Made by a program: the position numbers and the translations under genes. Below, in pieces: positions 26,116 through 35,463 of a stretch of 64,000 bases of DNA. The notes under the pieces were generated by a model that ran no database searches, was not told the origin of the DNA, and saw only the letters and a list, made by a program, of their open reading frames with translations. Each line of letters begins with the position of its first letter. Position 1 is the first letter of the stretch. The DNA comes from Dyadobacter fermentans. GTDB lineage: Bacteria; Bacteroidota; Bacteroidia; Cytophagales; Spirosomataceae. Location: assembly GCF_019924045.1 (NCBI RefSeq), contig NZ_JAHXBN010000005.1:186001-250000 (forward strand). Reading direction: 5' to 3'.

Positions 26116-28536
26116 TTAGATTTTGACCTGCAATGTCAGGTAAAAGCCCCGCCCGTCGGATGGCAGGATACCTGGACCGGGATAGCCTGTTGCCCGGCGG
26201 GTGAAATACATCTGGTTGGTCAGGTTGTTGATACTGCCCTCTACCCGAAACCGCTTCCATTCATAGGACAAGCTCACATCCATGATTTTATAGGAAGGGA
26301 TAAGTCCTACTACCGACGACACACCGCCGTCCACGGCATTGGTAGCCTCGGAAAACTGGTTGCTAAGATGCGTGAGCTGGAAAGAACCTTTCAACTTTTT
26401 ATAGCTCAGTCGCAAACCGGTTTTCAGGTTGATTTTAGGTACAAACTCTACCTGATTACCCTGCACGCCCGGGATTTCACTGTGTTTGTATTCTGATTTG
26501 ATGAGTGCAAAGTTTCCGAACAGGACACCGCTCCAATCGGCTTGCTCCGGCCTTGCCAGCCTGAGGAAATCAGCCTCTGCATAAGATTCAATTCCCATGA
26601 TAATCGCCTGACCTACATTGCTTCTCAGGCGCAGCACACGGTTGCTTTCGTCATAGAACTGCACCTCACCAATCCGGTTATCATAGTTCAGGTAAAACAG
26701 GCTCACATCATAATTGAACAGCGAGGTTTGATGACTACGCACGCCAAGGTCGATCGAGTAGCCTTTCTCGTCCTTTAAATTAGGGTCGATAACCGAGGAT
26801 GGGTTAGCAATGCGCATATCGCTGAACGTAATCGAGCGGTAGTTTTGAGAAATGTTGCCATAGAGCTCAACCTTTTCGACCGGCTTATAGCCAATTCCTA
26901 TGCCGGCTAGCAGGAAATGGCGGCCATTGGTGCGGTACTCGTCAGTCCGTGAGATGTTGATCACATTACCCGCCAGGTCGCGTGCGATGTTGCCATAGTA
27001 GCCATCAGCGGTGGTTTTAATGTATTCAAAACGCAGGCCGGGCGTAATCGATAGCTTGTCGTTGAGATAGAAGATGTTTTCTGCAAAAAGGGCCACGTTG
27101 CGGTTGGGGAACCGGTAGTCGTAGGTAACGAACCTGTCGGGTTCTACGAAAGTAAAGTCAGCATCCTTGCCCTTGCTGCCCAACCCCTGCAAGTTGTGGT
27201 TGTAGCCATAATAATAGCGCCCGCCGAGCAGTAATACCGACATTTTCTTGGCAACCGAATACCTTTTCAGATAGCGGGCCTCGGCTCCCCAGTTGGTGAA
27301 ATCGCCTTTGATCAGATCGCGTTCACTGTTGTCGTCGATGGTCGCCACGCGGTTGGGCCTGAAACCGAGCGAGTAGCGGTTAGCGGCCAGTCCGAAAATG
27401 CGCAGGTTGAACTCGTTGCCCGCATTAAAACGGTGATCGAAATGCACGGCAGCCATATTCCAGTTGACATTAAACCAGTTGCGTTCGCGGTTTGTCTGGC
27501 GGGGGTTATTGGCAAACATCGCATCCGAAAGCCCGCCGGGCTGCTTGGCCAGGTAATGCATGTGTGTGATATCGAGGCCGATTGTAGTCTTATCGGAAAT
27601 CTTGTAATCCAGGTCGGTATAAAAAGTATAATTATTAAAACGCGAGTTTGCACGCCAGCCGTCGGCTCTTTTGTATTGGAAAAAGGTATAATAGCTCAAC
27701 TTTCCCACAGTCCCGCTCGCGCTCGTAAAAGCATTGTAAAACCCGAATGAACCCACACTTTGCCTCGCGACTACCTCGATCTTCTTGTCTTGCACCGGTT
27801 TTCTCATCACAAAATTGATTAGCCCGCCGAACTGCGTGCCATATTGGAGCGAGGCCGCGCCACGCACGATCTGGATCTTGCCAACGGCCTCGATAGGGGG
27901 CGTATAGTAACTTTCGGGGTAGCCCAGGGCATCGGCGCTGATGTCGTGGCCGTTTTGCCGCACATTGAAATTAGCCGTCCGGTTCGGGTCCAGGCCGCGG
28001 CCGCCGATATTGAGCTGCAAACCACCGCCCTCGTTTTCCCAGATATTGAGCCCGGCCACGCGCGAATAAACCTGCCGTGCATTGTTGGTCGATAAATTAG
28101 CGACCAGCTGCTCCGGCGTAATCACTTCTGATTTTTTACCTTCATAAATACCCATACTCTCCACGCCGCGAAGTCGGGAGAACCCGAAGTCAGCGGCTTT
28201 TTCCCTCACCGTAAGCTCGTCAAGATTTTGCTCAGAAGAGGCCAGGTAGAGCTTGAAATGCAGGTCCTTTCCGCGGGCATGGAATTGCTTTTTCTCGATA
28301 CGGTATCCCGATAGCGTCGTTTGCAGCGTATAGTTTCCGTTCGGGACAGATTCGAAAACAAATTGACCTTCCTCGTCGGTGATGGCCGTCAGGTTTTCAT
28401 TCAGAAAGATGGTGCAGCCTTTGATGGCAGCGCTGTCGGATTTGGAAAAAATGTGGCCCGACAGCCTGGTTTGGGCCATGGTAATGCCACTGATCAGCAG
28501 CAGGAGGGGTAAAAATTTAAAGACCTTTAATTTCAT
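26116..28536 (-). CDS. TonB-dependent receptor of the HTTM/imelysin operon
   Basis: 806 residues: signal peptide to about 22, a carboxypeptidase-regulatory-like domain (about 23-105), a plug domain with GLNIWENEGGGLQLNIGGRG and VRGAASLQYGTQFGGLINFVM, and a barrel of about 22 strands ending in YLTLQVKI. It resembles FecA/siderophore-type receptors more than SusC. Its start lies inside the last codons of the HTTM gene (20-base overlap), so the two are coupled. With imelysin and DUF4856 upstream it probably imports an iron compound or another metal complex (inference). Confidence 0.92.
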   Translation of the reverse strand: MKLKVFKFLPLLLLISGITMAQTRLSGHIFSKSDSAAIKGCTIFLNENLTAITDEEGQFVFESVPNGNYTLQTTLSGYRIEKKQFHARGKDLHFKLYLASSEQNLDELTVREKAADFGFSRLRGVESMGIYEGKKSEVITPEQLVANLSTNNARQVYSRVAGLNIWENEGGGLQLNIGGRGLDPNRTANFNVRQNGHDISADALGYPESYYTPPIEAVGKIQIVRGAASLQYGTQFGGLINFVMRKPVQDKKIEVVARQSVGSFGFYNAFTSASGTVGKLSYYTFFQYKRADGWRANSRFNNYTFYTDLDYKISDKTTIGLDITHMHYLAKQPGGLSDAMFANNPRQTNRERNWFNVNWNMAAVHFDHRFNAGNEFNLRIFGLAANRYSLGFRPNRVATIDDNSERDLIKGDFTNWGAEARYLKRYSVAKKMSVLLLGGRYYYGYNHNLQGLGSKGKDADFTFVEPDRFVTYDYRFPNRNVALFAENIFYLNDKLSITPGLRFEYIKTTADGYYGNIARDLAGNVINISRTDEYRTNGRHFLLAGIGIGYKPVEKVELYGNISQNYRSITFSDMRIANPSSVIDPNLKDEKGYSIDLGVRSHQTSLFNYDVSLFYLNYDNRIGEVQFYDESNRVLRLRSNVGQAIIMGIESYAEADFLRLARPEQADWSGVLFGNFALIKSEYKHSEIPGVQGNQVEFVPKINLKTGLRLSYKKLKGSFQLTHLSNQFSEATNAVDGGVSSVVGLIPSYKIMDVSLSYEWKRFRVEGSINNLTNQMYFTRRATGYPGPGILPSDGRGFYLTLQVKI

Positions 28537-29866
28537 TGTCAGATGGGGTAATCCAGGATTTGTGTTGGAACGAGTCGCATTGCTGAGCCAGGTCCACGTC
28601 GGGTGCGATTAATGGCTTGCCCGTGCGCCCATTCAGGGCCACGTACGAATCTACGTACACATGTGGCTGCACGAAGCCACGCGCCGCGTAATAGTCGCGA
28701 AGCATATGCGCGTATTGCAGGATCATATCGGGTTGGGTCGACATCATTTTTTCCTGCAAGCGCGTGAGAAAATCATTGTTGTTGACGGTCTGTCGCTTTC
28801 CATTAGCGTCCGTGACGGTAAACTGGGTATATCCCGCTTTCTCCATGAGCATCACTCTCCATGAGAACCGGTAACCTTCCTCGGTCCAGAAGAGCTCATC
28901 GGGATAAAGCAGGTACCGGAAGGGGAAAATGATTTGGAATACAAAAAACACTACGAAAACTGCTTGCACCGCGGGTTGCACCAATGCGGGAAACCGGTAA
29001 CGTCCGGTGGGTTTTTTAGCGATCGTTGGTAGTCGCAGCAGACTCCCGGCATAGCTGATAAGCTTCTGATGAAATGGGGCCGGGAAGAATATGAGCGCGG
29101 TGACGATCATGATGTAGGGAAACATGCCGATCGGGAAAAGCAGCGAAGTAAGCAAATGGAACACTATGACCGATAAGTAGGCAAACGGCCGGGTGCGGCG
29201 GTTCCAGAGCAGAAACCCGACGCTCAGATCATAAATGCAGCCTATCCAGCTGAAAACATAGGCCGTTTCGCTGTGATTGAATAGCTTGCCGATCAGCGGG
29301 GTGTCGTTTTTGGCGGGCAACCATATTTTCAATGGCAATGCTTCAAAAAGCCAGTCGCTGTTGAGCTTTGCTATGCCTGCATAGAAGTACAGCATGCAAA
29401 CGAGCACACGAATGCAGTCGATGCACCATGCGGGGATTTCTCCGGCGCGAATGGCTTCATTATGGCGCGCATCAACCGAAAACATCGCATGGGCAGGTAG
29501 GAAGATGAGCATAAAGCAAATCAGGCTCACAAAATAGTAATGGTTCAGATAAGTGCTTTTGTCCATGAGCTCAATGTAGGTGAAGCTCAGGAAAAGCGCG
29601 ATGGACGCCAGCCGGTAATACCAGCCGATAGCCAGCAGCAATGCCGAAATGCCGCATACTGCGAAAAGCAGGTAGGTCCATTCGCCAAGTGGTTTGACAA
29701 ACCCGAAACCATAAAAAGAGAAAAAGAACTGCGGGCTGATATATAGCTCCCTGACCCAGCCCAAAGCAACAAAACGGACCGTGCTGATCACCAGCATCAG
29801 TCCGAAAATGGCTCTGAATACGGCCAGGGGAGCCGCCGAGGTGTGTTTTTGCAGATATGCCCGCAT
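28517..29866 (-). CDS. HTTM-domain membrane protein (gamma-carboxylase-like)
   Basis: 449 residues. The first about 290 residues hold several membrane helices with the HTTM pattern (PLAVFRAIFGLMLVISTVRF, YYFVSLICFMLIFLPAHAMFSVDAR, FYAGIAKLNSDWL). This domain is related to the vitamin K-dependent gamma-glutamyl carboxylase. The C-terminal 130 residues are a soluble part (YRFSWRVMLMEKAGYTQFTVTDANGKR) that also resembles the carboxylase. Bacterial members have no proven reaction. Gene order DUF4856 - imelysin - HTTM - TonB receptor with gaps of 85, 6 and -20 bases suggests that it modifies or processes a product of this uptake system. Confidence 0.88.
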   Translation of the reverse strand: MRAYLQKHTSAAPLAVFRAIFGLMLVISTVRFVALGWVRELYISPQFFFSFYGFGFVKPLGEWTYLLFAVCGISALLLAIGWYYRLASIALFLSFTYIELMDKSTYLNHYYFVSLICFMLIFLPAHAMFSVDARHNEAIRAGEIPAWCIDCIRVLVCMLYFYAGIAKLNSDWLFEALPLKIWLPAKNDTPLIGKLFNHSETAYVFSWIGCIYDLSVGFLLWNRRTRPFAYLSVIVFHLLTSLLFPIGMFPYIMIVTALIFFPAPFHQKLISYAGSLLRLPTIAKKPTGRYRFPALVQPAVQAVFVVFFVFQIIFPFRYLLYPDELFWTEEGYRFSWRVMLMEKAGYTQFTVTDANGKRQTVNNNDFLTRLQEKMMSTQPDMILQYAHMLRDYYAARGFVQPHVYVDSYVALNGRTGKPLIAPDVDLAQQCDSFQHKSWITPSDNEIKGL

Positions 29867-29872
29867 GGTGTA

Positions 29873-30997
29873 CTAATCCCCGTCGTTGTCGGTATAGGTA
29901 ATGGTGATGCTCATGGCGGAGGTCATATCCACTTTCAGCATCCGTACGGCCTTTTGCATTTCGTTGTAGGTGTCTTTCATCACCTGGTTATTGGTTTTAG
30001 CCTCTTCGTACAAATTGGGTTTCAATGCGTCGAGCTTGGTGGTCGCTGCCTGGAATTGCGTGTTGATCGTCTCGCTCAGCAATTTGCCTGTGCCGCTATC
30101 TTTGGCGCCCAATGCATCCAGGTAGGATTTAAGTCCTGGGCCGGCTTCTCCTGTGACAGCGTGCCTTCCATTGAAGAAATCGACGTAGGCTTTATGTGCC
30201 GTTTGGGCGAGAGTCTTGGAAATGTCTTTTTTGTAAAACGCCTCCACTTTTTCGGCTGCCGGAATACCGTTGGCCATAGCGCCCGAAGGAATCCCGAACT
30301 TGCCCGAGCGGATGTAGCGCTCATAATGCAGCACGGTAGCATTGACCATCAACGAAGTCGATGAGCCGATGTCAAGGCCGGTTTTGCTGATAAATGTGTT
30401 GAGGTACTCGCCCTTCCAATCGGCAATAACCTTACCCAATAGTGATTCCATACGTGTGACTATACGGGTAATGTATGCGAGTCTCTTGGCTGCGTCCTTG
30501 TCAGTCGTGTATTGTGCGAGAATGGTAGTATCGTTCCCTCCGAGGCCGTTGACGAGGTAATCGAGCGCCGGGAAACCCTGGGTAGGGTAGGATGCAGGCA
30601 CTTCAAGGTTTGATGCCGGGTCGGCGATATTGGCGGCAATACCTGCCTCGCTGGCGGGATAGATGTTGAAAAAGTTACGGATAGTCTGTTTCTCGCCCGG
30701 ACCGAAATCGAACAATTCTACGCGCTCCCATGCTACATAAGCATCCGCCCACGCGGCGCGGAATTCGGTCAAAGTTTGCACATCGGGCTTAGCCGTAAAT
30801 GCTTTGGACTTTGCCGCCATCAGATCAAATTTGGTTTTGAACTGATCGTAGGAAGGAACGATCACATTTTCGGCTAGGGCTTTGAGCATCACCGACCGGT
30901 CTTTTCCTTCGTCCGTAGGCTGTGGATCGGGCTTATCGCTTCCGCCCGAACAGCCAAGGAAAAGCATTGTCAGCAGGAGCGCGAAGTACTTTTTCAT
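29873..30997 (-). CDS. imelysin-family lipoprotein
   Basis: 374 residues. Lipobox LFLGC with Cys 16, then a Ser/Asp/Pro-rich linker. The imelysin (M75/IrpA-like) fold is all-helical; the segments FRAAWADAYVAWERVELFDFGPGE and YPTQGFPALDYLVNG match family positions near the domain centre. Imelysins are iron-regulated surface or periplasmic proteins in many bacteria and were first described as possible insulin-cleaving peptidases; their main role is probably metal or heme handling. The gene lies 6 bases upstream of HTTM and 85 bases downstream of the DUF4856 gene. Confidence 0.9.
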   Translation of the reverse strand: MKKYFALLLTMLFLGCSGGSDKPDPQPTDEGKDRSVMLKALAENVIVPSYDQFKTKFDLMAAKSKAFTAKPDVQTLTEFRAAWADAYVAWERVELFDFGPGEKQTIRNFFNIYPASEAGIAANIADPASNLEVPASYPTQGFPALDYLVNGLGGNDTTILAQYTTDKDAAKRLAYITRIVTRMESLLGKVIADWKGEYLNTFISKTGLDIGSSTSLMVNATVLHYERYIRSGKFGIPSGAMANGIPAAEKVEAFYKKDISKTLAQTAHKAYVDFFNGRHAVTGEAGPGLKSYLDALGAKDSGTGKLLSETINTQFQAATTKLDALKPNLYEEAKTNNQVMKDTYNEMQKAVRMLKVDMTSAMSITITYTDNDGD

Positions 30998-31082
30998 TCT
31001 TATCAGAGGTTAGATTTAAAACGACAAATGGTGGACCGGCAAAATGCCGATCCACCCACTTGAAAAGAGGTAAAATGTGCTG

Positions 31083-32288
31083 TTACAGCTTGAATTTCTT
31101 GGTAATGGCCTCCGAAGCCGCGTTAATCTTGTCATTGGTCAGATCCCAGAACCCATTTGGCGAAGCCGGGCCGATCAGCCCCAACAGGATACCATCGGAG
31201 TAATTCGAATCCGCGCCATTGATCGCGCAGTAACGCAGCGAGTAAATGAAGCCAAGACCTTCTCCGATAGCATGCGCACGTGCAGCGTCGTCGGTGCCTG
31301 TTTTCCATTTGCCGAGGTAGCCGTTAGCAGCTTTCGCGACGGCCTTTTCCAGCGCTGTGCGGATGAAAGTCGCCTGTGTTTTCAGCTCGGTTTTATCGTT
31401 GTTGACGATCGCAACACGGCCTTTTAAAAATGCAGTATGGACTTTCGCGTAGTCGTCCTTGTTATATTCCCAAAGGTATGAACCTAAAAACTGCTCGGTT
31501 GCTTTCGCGCCCTTTACACCGTCGGTTGCGCCTTCGAGCAGGATCGGGTTGGGGGTAAGCAAGCCGAACGCTTCATCCCAGTTGTGTTCCAATGCCGTGT
31601 ATTTTTTGCCTGAAACCAATGTTTTGTTATCTGCTTCCAATCCTTTGTCCAGCAGCACATTGCTGATGTAATCGAGCTGCAACGCACCGATGAGGCCTTT
31701 CTGAATGATCTGGGCCATTTCAATGCCCTTAGACGTCACCAGGTAGTTGCCCAATTTGCCAGCCACACCTTTTGCCGCTTTTACCTTCACCGCCTTGCTG
31801 GATTCCGCCATCTCGCCAAAATAGCCTTCAAGTGCTGTGCGGTTTGCCTCTGCTTCCGCCGATGCTTTCGATGAAGCGGTCACGTTGCGAAGTTGAACGC
31901 CGGATGCATTCAGGTCGGCACCATTCACGATAACGGCTCCTGATTTAATATCCTTGAACGGGTTACCACTATTCGCAAACAGATTTTTCATGACAGCGGC
32001 ATCCAGCGTTGCCGAGTCACGCACCGCACTACCGATGTAGTAGTTCAATGCCTGGAACATCCTGTAACGGTCGGTACCTGATTTCAGATCAGCAGTCGTA
32101 TCGCCCTTGGTGTCGATAAAAAGGCTTTTATAGGGTGTAGTAGCTGTTACTTTCGCGTAATCGATCTTGGTGCGAAGGTCCTGTTGCGCGGGAGGTGTGG
32201 GCTCGTCGTCATCTGAGCAGGAAACAAGTCCGAATGCAGCGACAGAGGCGAACAATATAGCCCGCAACTTAAAATTGTAGTGTAGCAT
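31083..32288 (-). CDS. DUF4856 lipoprotein, first gene of the HTTM/imelysin operon
   Basis: 401 residues. Lipobox LVSC with Cys 24, then an acidic SDDDEPTPP linker. The rest is predicted mostly helical; ALEHNWDEAFGLL and ARAHAIGEGLGFIYSLRY look like the conserved His/Glu-bearing helices of DUF4856, a family of Bacteroidota lipoproteins of unknown function. The helical build and the HxxxE segment recall imelysin, so the two lipoproteins may share a remote origin (inference). A full-consensus promoter lies 69 bases upstream of the start. Confidence 0.85.
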   Translation of the reverse strand: MLHYNFKLRAILFASVAAFGLVSCSDDDEPTPPAQQDLRTKIDYAKVTATTPYKSLFIDTKGDTTADLKSGTDRYRMFQALNYYIGSAVRDSATLDAAVMKNLFANSGNPFKDIKSGAVIVNGADLNASGVQLRNVTASSKASAEAEANRTALEGYFGEMAESSKAVKVKAAKGVAGKLGNYLVTSKGIEMAQIIQKGLIGALQLDYISNVLLDKGLEADNKTLVSGKKYTALEHNWDEAFGLLTPNPILLEGATDGVKGAKATEQFLGSYLWEYNKDDYAKVHTAFLKGRVAIVNNDKTELKTQATFIRTALEKAVAKAANGYLGKWKTGTDDAARAHAIGEGLGFIYSLRYCAINGADSNYSDGILLGLIGPASPNGFWDLTNDKINAASEAITKKFKL

Positions 32289-32356
32289 TTATCCAGTAAG
32301 CGTTTTTTGTTGGGGATGTAACCAGGTGGTTTATTTAGATCAATTATAAATCCCGG

Positions 32357-32387
32357 CAAACATATGTATTATTTAGAATTGGAACAA
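32357..32387 (-). promoter_or_regulatory. promoter of the DUF4856-imelysin-HTTM-TonB receptor operon
   Basis: Minus strand TTG (32387-32385), 20 bases, TATGTTTG (32364-32357): both elements and spacing fit the Bacteroidota consensus. Start of transcription predicted near 32350, giving a leader of about 60 bases. No clear Fur-type inverted repeat was found over it by eye. Confidence 0.68.
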
Positions 32388-32487
32388 ATTATAAAACAAA
32401 GAGTATGAAAAAAGATTTTCAGGCTAGCAAGAAAAAGGGACATTCCTCTACTAACTTCTGCGTTAATCGCCAAAACTGGAAATCAAC

Positions 32488-32523
32488 GATCAAAAAGGAA
32501 TCTCAGCGGTTTCCTTTTTGATC
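32488..32523. terminator. strong bidirectional terminator
   Basis: GATCAAAAAGGAA (32488-32500) and TTCCTTTTTGATC (32511-32523) are perfect 13-base complements around a 10-base loop. The stem carries A-runs and T-runs on both sides, so it can end transcription in both directions. It lies just after the stop of the quinone oxidoreductase gene in the minus direction and insulates the operon promoter downstream. Confidence 0.82.
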
Positions 32524-32568
32524 AAGACTACGATTTGCCCCTCAGGGCGGCTAAGAATGCTTAAAAAT

Positions 32569-33540
32569 TTAAACCATTACCACCAGACGGTTGCCAGCCG
32601 GGACATTGCGTTCCCACACGCCGGAAATGTCGGACAGCTTTGCTGTGGTAGTTTCCAATTTCAATTTCCCTTCGTCCGCCAGACGGAAAGCTGCGGGCAG
32701 AATTTCAGTGAGAGCCTTCGCAACGTGTTCCTTCGGCCATGAACCCATCCCTGATCCGGTCAGCTGTAAATCCACGCTGCGCACGATAGCAGCCGAAAGC
32801 TGTATCAAGTCTCCCGACATGCTGCCTACGGATACATAGCTGACAGGATTGGTGAACATACCATTGCCTTTCAGGACAGACAGGATAAGTTCGGCGGTAC
32901 GGCCCCATAGGTAATCGATCACAATGCTAATCGGAGTGGTCTTGTGCAAGGCTTCCAGCTGTGCAACGAAACCAACGTCGTCTCCGGTGATGACAATCGT
33001 TTCATCAGCGCCCAATGCCGGCAGCTCGGAAAGCGACTGCTGATTTCGGCCGGTTCCGATTATCTTTTTTGCCCCATAATATCTGGCCAACTGTACGGCC
33101 ATTCGTCCGGTAACACCAGTCGCCCCATTGATGAGCACGACGTCACCGGCCTGGATTTTCGCTTTGAATTTCAGTGCCATCGCTGCCCCAATCACAGCAT
33201 TAGGCAATGCCGCCGCTATGGCATCGTCCAGGCCGTCGGGTATTGGGACCATGCGGTCTTTGTGAATGGTTGCTTTTTCGGCCATCATGCCGCTGACGCC
33301 CATGCCATACACCCGCCTGCCATCGTCAAGCAGGCACACGCCGTCGACACCAGGTATCCGGGGTGTTGCCGGCTGGCTCACGCTGCTGTAATGTTTGCCG
33401 GAGGCGATGCCCTTGTCCAGGTGCTTGACAGCTACTGCCTTTACTGTAACCAATACTTCGTTTTCATTTTGAACCTGGGGTTCGGCGACCTCTGCATACC
33501 GGGGAGATTCGCTATCTGGATATATCACTGCTGCTTTCAT
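32569..33540 (-). CDS. quinone oxidoreductase-like MDR dehydrogenase
   Basis: 323 residues of the medium-chain dehydrogenase/reductase superfamily: N-terminal GroES-like domain (NEVLVTVKAVAVKHLDKGIASG) and a Rossmann domain with GATGVTGRMAVQLARYYGAKKIIGTGR. The structural zinc Cys cluster of classical alcohol dehydrogenases is missing, which fits the NADPH quinone oxidoreductase group. It would reduce quinones or other electrophiles in the cytoplasm. The Crp-type regulator gene lies 72 bases upstream in the same direction and may control it. The strong terminator at 32488-32523 follows. Confidence 0.85.
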   Translation of the reverse strand: MKAAVIYPDSESPRYAEVAEPQVQNENEVLVTVKAVAVKHLDKGIASGKHYSSVSQPATPRIPGVDGVCLLDDGRRVYGMGVSGMMAEKATIHKDRMVPIPDGLDDAIAAALPNAVIGAAMALKFKAKIQAGDVVLINGATGVTGRMAVQLARYYGAKKIIGTGRNQQSLSELPALGADETIVITGDDVGFVAQLEALHKTTPISIVIDYLWGRTAELILSVLKGNGMFTNPVSYVSVGSMSGDLIQLSAAIVRSVDLQLTGSGMGSWPKEHVAKALTEILPAAFRLADEGKLKLETTTAKLSDISGVWERNVPAGNRLVVMV

Positions 33541-33612
33541 TTTCTGTTTGTTTTAGCTTACGCCAAAATTAGAACGGGCAGCAGCGCCGTGACGATAACA
33601 TATGTTACTAAA

Positions 33613-34197
33613 TCAGAAATGCTCCCTTCCCTTCGCCAGTTTGTTTTTAATCCGGCTTAAATGAACTGAACTCACACCCAGATAGGAAGCAATGTAATGC
33701 TGCTGCACCCGCTTGACGATATGCGGGCGCTGGATAAGCAAACGCAGGTAGCGTTCTTCCGGCGTATCGCGGATAAAAGAAACCAGCTCATCATTGTAGC
33801 GTTTATGGCGGGCGGCGGTTATACCCAAGATGATCTGGATAAAGCTTGGCTCGCGGCTTAGCTCGTCCATCAACTCTAGCACATGTGTCCTGGAAAGCAG
33901 GTAGACGACCGACGGTTCTATCGTTTCAATCGTAAATGGGCTGGGCAATTCGTTGACGAAGCTGTCGAAAGAGGACAAACCTGAATTCTCAAAGAAAAAC
34001 TGGACTGTTTTGTCGACGCCGTCTTTATCAAAATATGCCCTGACACAACCTTTCTCTATCAGGATGTAATTTTGTGATACTTGTCCCTCTTTTAGCAATG
34101 TGGTCTTGGCAGGTACTTCCTGCCGCTGCATATGCGGAAGGTATTTTTCCCAGTAGACATTTAGCTGCGGGAATTGTTCCCTGAAATGAAAAATCAT
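33613..34197 (-). CDS. Crp/Fnr-family transcription regulator
   Basis: 194 residues: an N-terminal cyclic-nucleotide-binding-like barrel (about 1-120, LKEGQVSQNYILIEKGCVRAYFDKDG) and a short C-terminal winged helix (QQHYIASYLGVSSVHLSRIKNKL). The barrel lacks the phosphate-binding RS residues of true cAMP receptors, as in many Bacteroidota members, so the signal is unknown. It is upstream of the quinone oxidoreductase on the same strand and divergent from an AraC regulator. The short helix-turn-helix without the usual C-terminal extension is normal in this subgroup. Confidence 0.85.
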   Translation of the reverse strand: MIFHFREQFPQLNVYWEKYLPHMQRQEVPAKTTLLKEGQVSQNYILIEKGCVRAYFDKDGVDKTVQFFFENSGLSSFDSFVNELPSPFTIETIEPSVVYLLSRTHVLELMDELSREPSFIQIILGITAARHKRYNDELVSFIRDTPEERYLRLLIQRPHIVKRVQQHYIASYLGVSSVHLSRIKNKLAKGREHF

Positions 34198-34515
34198 AGA
34201 ATATCGCAGGAATTAAAACAGTGGGCGGAGGCCTCAGCGACCCATCTGACATCAAAAGATAGGGAACTGATTGATTTTGCTTGATATTCTGCCATAGTGG
34301 TATTTATATTAATTTAGTTGTGATTAATCTATAAACTTTGTTTTAATTTTTGCATTTCCGTAATGGTTTCTTCCGGTTTGTCTTGTATACGTCCATACGT
34401 CAAGCGGACTTCAAGCTGGTAAATTTTAGCGGATGCATAGACGATCATGGAAAAAATTGTTGGCGTATTTTTAACGTTACCCCTTTCTTCATCGAGTGGT
34501 TTCTAACTTTGAAAA
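34198..34515. other. divergent regulatory region between crp-like and araC-like genes
   Basis: 318 bases without a gene. TAACTTTG at 34504-34511 is a full -7 match only 4 bases before the AraC start codon, which would give a nearly leaderless mRNA; no TTG lies at the right distance. Runs TTTATATTAATTTAG near 34305 are AT-rich. No inverted repeat is clear. Confidence 0.4.
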
Positions 34516-35388
34516 ATGAATACCTACTATTTGCCTGATGATCTTTTGGGCCATTCTGGGGCGCGGCCTGACGAGGTTGTCATACGGTATTACAATTCGG
34601 ATCAGGATTCGGTAAAAAACAGGATCGTGTTGAATCAAAACATGATCAATCTACTCGTGAGTGGAAGGAAAACCATTATCTATCCCGATGCGACGGCGGT
34701 AGTGAATGCAGGCGAGCTTGTCGTACTATCAACCGGTAACGTGCTTACCTCCGAGCTGCTTGCTGGTACGGATCGGTTTACAAGCGTCCTTTTTTATTTT
34801 AGTAATGAGGTGTTCAACCGGTTTTTGATCAAGTACGAGCATCTGCTCAAACAAAATACTCCGAAGGGCGATAAGCAGTCCTTTTTGATTTTCAGACAAG
34901 ACAGTTTCATTAAGCACTTTGTCGCCTCCTTGCAAACGGTACTGAGCAATGGAGGGAATTTACCGGCAGAAATCCGGTCGCTTCGAATTGAAGAACTGTT
35001 GTTATACCTTTTTTGGTCCGATCCGGAAAGGTTTCACGCAATAGAAATCCTGACCCGGGACAAGCAGCAATTGCAGATTAAGAAAGTTGTCGAAAGCCAG
35101 ATTGGTCAGCCGACTACCGTGGACGACCTGGCGTTTCTCTGCCACATGAGCACTTCCACATTCAAAAGAAAGTTCAGTGAGATTTATCATACCTCCCCGC
35201 AGAAATGGCTGCTCGCCCGCAGACTCGAATTAGCCGCGGATCTGCTCAAATCGTATAACGAAAGCCCCTCAGGCATTTACATGAAGGTGGGCTATCAGAA
35301 CCATTCCAGTTTTTCAGAAGCATTCCGGAATCACTTCGGAAGTACGCCGAGCGATTTCCAGCAAAAGCATTTGAACGTTACGCCGTAG
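34516..35388 (+). CDS. AraC-family regulator
   Basis: 290 residues. The N-terminal domain (about 1-170) has a cupin-like pattern typical of ExsA-type AraC members (NLLVSGRKTIIYPDATAVVNAGELVVLSTGN). The C-terminal domain has two helix-turn-helix units, VDDLAFLCHMSTSTFKRKFSEI and GIYMKVGYQNHSSFSEAFRNHF, followed by STPSDFQQKH. The downstream SnoaL-like gene starts 75 bases later in the same direction and is the likely target or co-transcribed partner. The -7 element close to the start suggests a short leader. Confidence 0.88.
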   Translation: MNTYYLPDDLLGHSGARPDEVVIRYYNSDQDSVKNRIVLNQNMINLLVSGRKTIIYPDATAVVNAGELVVLSTGNVLTSELLAGTDRFTSVLFYFSNEVFNRFLIKYEHLLKQNTPKGDKQSFLIFRQDSFIKHFVASLQTVLSNGGNLPAEIRSLRIEELLLYLFWSDPERFHAIEILTRDKQQLQIKKVVESQIGQPTTVDDLAFLCHMSTSTFKRKFSEIYHTSPQKWLLARRLELAADLLKSYNESPSGIYMKVGYQNHSSFSEAFRNHFGSTPSDFQQKHLNVTP

Positions 35389-35463
35389 TTCTTGACCGTT
35401 TATCCCTAACTGTAGCGCCGGGCGCGCCTGTACTTTTGGATCATCAAATAAACATAACAATTT

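Noticed and set aside
32944..33660. 238-codon plus-strand frame opposite the quinone oxidoreductase
   Set aside because: Antisense shadow; the opposite frame has clear GroES and Rossmann motifs.
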